Assembly (NCBI GenBank): GCA_007844125.1
Contig: CM017561.1
Span: forward strand, 34,686,406-34,750,405
From: Sinonovacula constricta
Lineage: Eukaryota > Mollusca > Bivalvia > Cardiida > Solecurtidae
Direction: 5' to 3'
Length of the DNA stretch: 64,000 bases
Both the position numbers and the translations under genes were made by a program. Position 1 is the first letter of the stretch. Every line of letters starts with the position of its first letter. The notes under the pieces are model-generated. The model searched no databases, was not told where the DNA came from, and worked only from the letters and a program-made list of their open reading frames with translations. Shown here piece after piece: positions 63,601-64,000 of the stretch.

Positions 63601-63727
63601 CTCACGTGACTTCTGCAGCCAGTCATATTCACGCACTTTTCCATGGTTTCAGAAAGGTCCGCCTTGTGCCGCTGACAAGGATCCAGAATTCGTGTTAGTG
63701 CAGACATTAACCAAAGGACAAGCATTT
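45157..63727 (+). CDS. CNBD2: CNBD2-like cyclic nucleotide-binding protein, partial gene, 18 exons visible
   Basis: Exons read from the sequence: 45157-45287, 46183-46377, 46757-46836, 48113-48233, 48506-48571, 49887-49975, 52362-52435, 52719-52795, 54757-54840, 56525-56595, 56990-57067, 57912-57972, 58413-58628, 59303-59482, 60291-60360, 61239-61312, 61764-61946, 63653-63727. All have AG/GT borders and phases that join without a stop into 641 codons. Residues 276-291 (FGELAIAHRIPRQSTV) have the length and key residues of a cNMP phosphate-binding cassette: Glu278 and the PR-x-x-T-V end with Arg287. A second, cassette-less beta-roll-like segment follows at about 331-390. A basic N-terminal region, one bona fide cassette and a long low-complexity tail fit CNBD2, which in mammals binds cAMP and is needed for sperm flagellar function; the role here is inferred. 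The first visible exon starts in mid-codon, so at least one upstream exon is missing, and no stop is reached by 63727. Another CNBD-only family member is the main alternative. Confidence 0.75.
45597..45910 (+). repeat. microsatellite-coupled repeat, (GTCT)n
   Basis: GAGGGGACTATAGG precedes (GTCT)n at 45635-45710. A G+C-richer block with GGTCAAGGTCACAGCATGACC follows, up to GTAGGGGACTAC. This arrangement recalls the microsatellite-carrying mobile elements known from bivalves. It lies in intron 1 of the CNBD2-like gene. Confidence 0.6.
46183..46377 (+). CDS. CNBD2: CNBD2-like exon 2, two RRxS sites
   Basis: The acceptor is CTGAATCCAG and the donor AGG|GTAAGA, in phase 0/0. The exon encodes residues 44-108. 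It contains two basophilic kinase motifs, RRVS (residues 50-53) and RRAS (66-69), which match the PKA consensus R-R-x-S. Met49 is a possible internal start if exon 1 were untranslated in some transcripts. Confidence 0.72.
46757..46836 (+). CDS. CNBD2: CNBD2-like exon 3
   Basis: The acceptor is TACTTCCAG and the donor GA|GTAAGT, leaving two bases of a split codon. It encodes a basic amphipathic stretch containing FRLLLHRWWKMHN (residues 109-135). A minisatellite begins about 12 bases past the donor. Confidence 0.72.
46849..47410 (+). repeat. minisatellite, about 41-bp unit, about 14 copies, hairpin-forming
   Basis: Unit contains CACACTGTTGCAGTGTG, then CCTTTAATAGTACGCATATC. The first part is a perfect 7-bp inverted repeat around TTG in several units. 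The array starts about 12 bases after the exon 3 donor. Distal units are diverged. Confidence 0.93.
47779..48045 (+). mobile_element. tRNA-derived SINE, family 1, with 11-bp TSD, intronic
   Basis: Flanked by ATTAGTATAGA at 47768-47778 and 48046-48056. The 5' end is truncated (no A-box start) but the B box GGTTCAAACCCC and tail ATCCCATCCC are present. Its tail ends 67 bases before exon 4. Confidence 0.88.
48113..48233 (+). CDS. CNBD2: CNBD2-like exon 4
   Basis: The acceptor is TTCTGTTGTAG and the donor CAG|GTAAAG. Its first base completes the Glu codon from exon 3. It encodes residues 136-175, including THPFYMQYQMINDLS. A second AG two bases into the exon would break the frame and is rejected. 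Confidence 0.72.
48506..48571 (+). CDS. CNBD2: CNBD2-like exon 5
   Basis: The acceptor is TGTATTTCAG and the donor GAA|GTATAC, phase 0/0. It encodes 22 residues (176-197) with MSHEAVRILSMDPKDRTEEE, a helix leading into the nucleotide-binding module. The next intron carries a 33-bp minisatellite. Confidence 0.7.
48786..49462 (+). repeat. minisatellite, 33-bp unit, about 21 copies, intronic
   Basis: Unit CCATGGGTAATCCCTGTTGT + TATGGATACAGCG, each with an NcoI site. Because 33 is divisible by three, two + frames stay open (265 and 200 codons, repeating AMGNPCCYGY-S/T/N or PWVIPVVMDT-A/P/T). The only common variation changes the amino acid in both frames, which does not suggest protein-level constraint. 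It lies between exons 5 and 6. Confidence 0.95.
49887..49975 (+). CDS. CNBD2: CNBD2-like exon 6
   Basis: The acceptor is GACTTTTGTAG and the donor TC|GTAAGT. It encodes residues 198-226 plus two bases of Ser227. The sequence from ALRGINSIADYP resembles the N-terminal helices that precede a cNMP beta-roll. Confidence 0.75.
50096..52014. mobile_element. candidate hAT-like element, 1.9 kb, intronic
   Basis: Begins CAGGGTTTTTCCT and ends AGGGAAAACCCTG, inverted ends differing at one or two positions. AATGTA lies on both outer sides (50090-50095, 52015-52020), shorter than the 8 bp expected for hAT. No transposase frame. It contains four partial copies of a 60-base repeat. It lies in the intron between exons 6 and 7. 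Confidence 0.5.
50320..51084 (+). repeat. dispersed 60-base repeat containing TGACGTCA
   Basis: GCGTCAACACACGGTCAAAA followed by TGACTTTAACGTAGTGACGTCA and CGCTATGTATAGAATG occurs at 50320-50380 and 51015-51078. The second half alone is at 50712-50750 and the first half alone at 50491-50515. TGACGTCA matches the cAMP-response-element palindrome, but no role is implied. Confidence 0.7.
52103..52255. mobile_element. small inverted-repeat element with GTCC microsatellite
   Basis: TGCTCCCCGAAT at the left and ATTCGGGGAGCA at the right are perfect 12-bp inverted repeats enclosing (CCGT)n. It lies 107 bases upstream of exon 7. The left half resembles 23049-23068. Confidence 0.6.
52362..52435 (+). 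CDS. CNBD2: CNBD2-like exon 7, start of cNMP-binding beta-roll
   Basis: The acceptor is ACTTTTGTAAG and the donor ACAG|GTAATA. It encodes residues 228-251. The string FIVKQGHPPSNFYFILYGT is the typical first part of a cyclic nucleotide-binding beta-roll: a strand, then the x-x-G-x-x-x-x-x-x-Y-x-I-x-x-G pattern. A DNA transposon of about 1.9 kb lies in the preceding intron. Confidence 0.8.
52719..52795 (+). CDS. CNBD2: CNBD2-like exon 8
   Basis: The acceptor is CGGTCCTGTCAG and the donor GGG|GTAGGT. It completes Val252 and encodes residues 253-277, ending RRGENFG, the first two residues of the phosphate-binding cassette. The donor interrupts the cassette between Gly277 and Glu278. Confidence 0.8.
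53195..53200 (+). CDS. CNBD2: possible 6-nt microexon (Ala-Glu), alternative
   Basis: The hexamer GCTGAA is preceded by a pyrimidine-rich tract ending TTCTTGACACAG and followed by the consensus donor GTAAGT. Both neighbouring splice phases are 0, so inclusion would add Ala-Glu in frame inside the phosphate-binding cassette. The cassette already matches the family exactly without it, so it would be an alternative or a chance exon. No transcript evidence is available. Confidence 0.3.
53638..53952 (+). mobile_element. tRNA-derived SINE, family 2, with 15-bp TSD, intronic
   Basis: A full-length copy with A box TAGCGCAATCAGTAGAGCG, B box GGTTCGATCCC and tail AACCCAATTAACAAACAA. Flanked by AGTGTTCGTTATTTT at 53623-53637 and 53953-53967. 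The intact duplication suggests a fairly young insertion. Confidence 0.93.
54757..54840 (+). CDS. CNBD2: CNBD2-like exon 9, phosphate-binding cassette
   Basis: The acceptor is TATAATGTAG and the donor GAT|GTGAGT, phase 0/0. It encodes residues 278-305, ELAIAHRIPRQSTV followed by the strand LTMEYTEFLTID. Together with FG from exon 8 this gives all 16 cassette positions, including the Glu and Arg that contact ribose and phosphate in PKA-type domains. Confidence 0.82.
54880..54945. repeat. TTG/TTTG simple repeat
   Basis: GTTGTT-type runs followed by a G-rich tract, about 40 bases after the exon 9 donor. Confidence 0.85.
55845..56305 (+). mobile_element. TTAA-type MITE, intronic
   Basis: Starts TTAAAGGTGATATCCGACAG; the inverted end CCAAACTGTCAGATAGTAAG is at 56288-56307. 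The body includes the segment GATATCGACGTCAGATTAC shared with the 44 kb copy. It lies about 220 bases before exon 10. Confidence 0.6.
56525..56595 (+). CDS. CNBD2: CNBD2-like exon 10
   Basis: The acceptor is TTTATTTCCTAG and the donor CA|GTAAGT. It encodes residues 306-328 (TYENIFMSGG onward), the helix that follows the beta-roll, plus two bases of Gln329. Confidence 0.75.
56990..57067 (+). CDS. CNBD2: CNBD2-like exon 11
   Basis: The acceptor is TTTTACTTGTAG and the donor AG|GTATTG. It encodes residues 330-354 (LFFFKEWPVEKL ... FCYF). This resembles the entry helix and first strand of a second cNMP-like fold. Confidence 0.75.
57111..57430 (+). mobile_element. tRNA-derived SINE, family 2, with 13-bp TSD, intronic
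   Basis: Full-length, flanked by ACAATTGCATTGT at 57098-57110 and 57431-57443, with an (ACAA)n-type tail. It starts only 43 bases after the end of exon 11. Confidence 0.93.
57912..57972 (+). CDS. CNBD2: CNBD2-like exon 12
   Basis: The acceptor is TTTTTCACTGCAG and the donor TCG|GTGAGT. It completes Arg355 and encodes residues 356-375, with VMVRDSNLSEWIYIVKS matching the strand-turn-strand of a beta-roll. Confidence 0.75.
58413..58628 (+). CDS. CNBD2: CNBD2-like exon 13
   Basis: The acceptor is TTCCATTCTCAG and the donor AGG|GTGTGT, phase 0/0. It encodes 72 residues (376-447): the beta-roll continuation GSLHVYKKL, a basic region, then an acidic run DSDSDDE. The ORF stays open past the donor into a SINE, but phase continuity with exon 14 supports splicing here. 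Confidence 0.75.
58640..58812 (+). mobile_element. tRNA-derived SINE, family 3, 5'-truncated, intronic
   Basis: Starts near CCTCCCAGCGCGTGGGTTCA with B box GGTTCAAGTCCCG. It has the CTAATCTGCGGT segment and AGCTGGACGAATTCTCATAA, and ends in an A run. It begins within about 12-20 bases of the exon 13 donor and extends the exon 13 frame by chance. Confidence 0.65.
59303..59482 (+). CDS. CNBD2: CNBD2-like exon 14, tandem acceptor
   Basis: Two acceptors six bases apart (AG at 59295-59296 and 59301-59302) both keep the frame; the upstream one adds Ser-Gln. The donor is AAG|GTGATT. It encodes residues 448-507 (HQYGDEKENLLSLPLMKRVE onward), a basic region with SKRNIRSAKSEGS. Confidence 0.72.
59623..60070 (+). 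mobile_element. hAT-type MITE, right end lost, intronic
   Basis: The left end TAGGGGCAGATCC is followed by poly-T and poly-G runs, then AACTTTGACCTTAGCAGTCA and AGCTTAGTATTTTTAAGCTT, which match the 36 kb copy. The CATCCCTG end is not present. Confidence 0.62.
60291..60360 (+). CDS. CNBD2: CNBD2-like exon 15
   Basis: The acceptor is CATTGACACAG and the donor ACAG|GTAAAC. It encodes residues 508-530 (FNGRPNTPRTISAFSNV onward), a disordered-looking tail segment. Confidence 0.65.
60590..60772 (-). mobile_element. TTAA-type MITE, partial, intronic
   Basis: Contains CGTAGCTCAAATAGGAAATACA as in the 44 kb copy and the end TGTCAGATACCACCTTTTAA. The other end is lost. Confidence 0.5.
61239..61312 (+). 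CDS. CNBD2: CNBD2-like exon 16
   Basis: The acceptor is CTTTATCTTGTAG and the donor AAG|GTATGT. It completes Glu531 and encodes residues 532-555, a low-complexity Gly/Ser/acidic stretch. Confidence 0.62.
61764..61946 (+). CDS. CNBD2: CNBD2-like exon 17
   Basis: The acceptor is TTCCTATATTAG and the donor ATG|GTAATA, phase 0/0. It encodes 61 residues (556-616) rich in Thr, Ser and Asn, ending SSMAFGAIRHDIFVTQM. Confidence 0.68.
61947..63652. other. intron between exons 17 and 18
   Basis: A+T-rich, without a repeat family or additional exon that I can support. Confidence 0.5.
63653..63727 (+). CDS. CNBD2: CNBD2-like exon 18 (last visible)
   Basis: The acceptor is CCATGGTTTCAG and the donor TTT|GTAAGT, phase 0/0. 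It encodes residues 617-641 (DPEFVLVQTLTKGQAF at its end). The gene must continue past the window, since no stop codon precedes the donor. Confidence 0.68.
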
Positions 63728-64000
63728 GTAAGTGATACCAGCCAGTGCATAGCAGTTTCTTATTAGCAGTATTCAGGTATTGATAGTTCATGCGCATTCT
63801 TAGTCCTCTTATTGGCGACGCGCTATATAATGAATGCTCACTTGAAATTTGCACATGTGGAAAGTTTGTTTTGCGGACTTTCTAAACCTGGTAAAATTCT
63901 GATCCTAATTCGGTAAACGGCGGTCTGTTTATTTATTTTTATATTTATTTTTGTGTGTGTATGTAACTTTTAAAATAAACAATAAGATACTGAGAAAGAA

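Overview
This window looks like nuclear DNA of an invertebrate animal, most likely a bivalve mollusc. The reasons are GT-AG introns of 0.3-2.4 kb, A+T-rich non-coding sequence, several tRNA-derived SINE families, miniature DNA transposons, microsatellite-coupled repeats, and one animal-type gene of at least 18 exons. The species cannot be named from the sequence. There is no bacterial-style gene organisation, CRISPR array or rRNA.

Layout. 1-14.7 kb: intergenic DNA with SINEs, a hAT-type MITE with a perfect 8-bp target duplication (1649-2204), a TTAA-bordered MITE, long CA and TA microsatellites, a short RecQ-like helicase fragment (11612-11719) and one unassigned exon-like ORF (3874-4078). 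14.8-21.3 kb: a direct array of three units of about 2.15 kb, each with two different tRNA-like (Pol III) modules; only the first unit carries a SINE insertion. 21.6-31.2 kb: a transposon nest with Mutator-like ends, TTAA-bordered MITEs and SINEs. 31.9-45.1 kb: degraded MITEs, three minisatellites or microsatellites, and a second copy of a Mutator-like element that carries a RecQ-like helicase first-exon fragment.

45.2 kb to the window end: a + strand gene whose exons splice in frame into 641 codons. It is best read as a homologue of CNBD2 (cyclic nucleotide-binding domain-containing protein 2, a cAMP-binding sperm protein in mammals). A complete phosphate-binding cassette spans the exon 8/9 junction, and a possible in-frame 6-nt microexon lies in that intron. 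Both gene ends are missing: the first exon seen starts inside a codon and the last ends at a donor site. Its introns hold minisatellites, SINEs and DNA transposons.

The most notable signal is the pair of short elements at 26222-26679 and 40620-41070. They share the same ends, each is flanked by its own 9-bp target duplication, and both carry the same helicase Walker A fragment. This is the structure expected of Pack-MULE-type gene-fragment capture.
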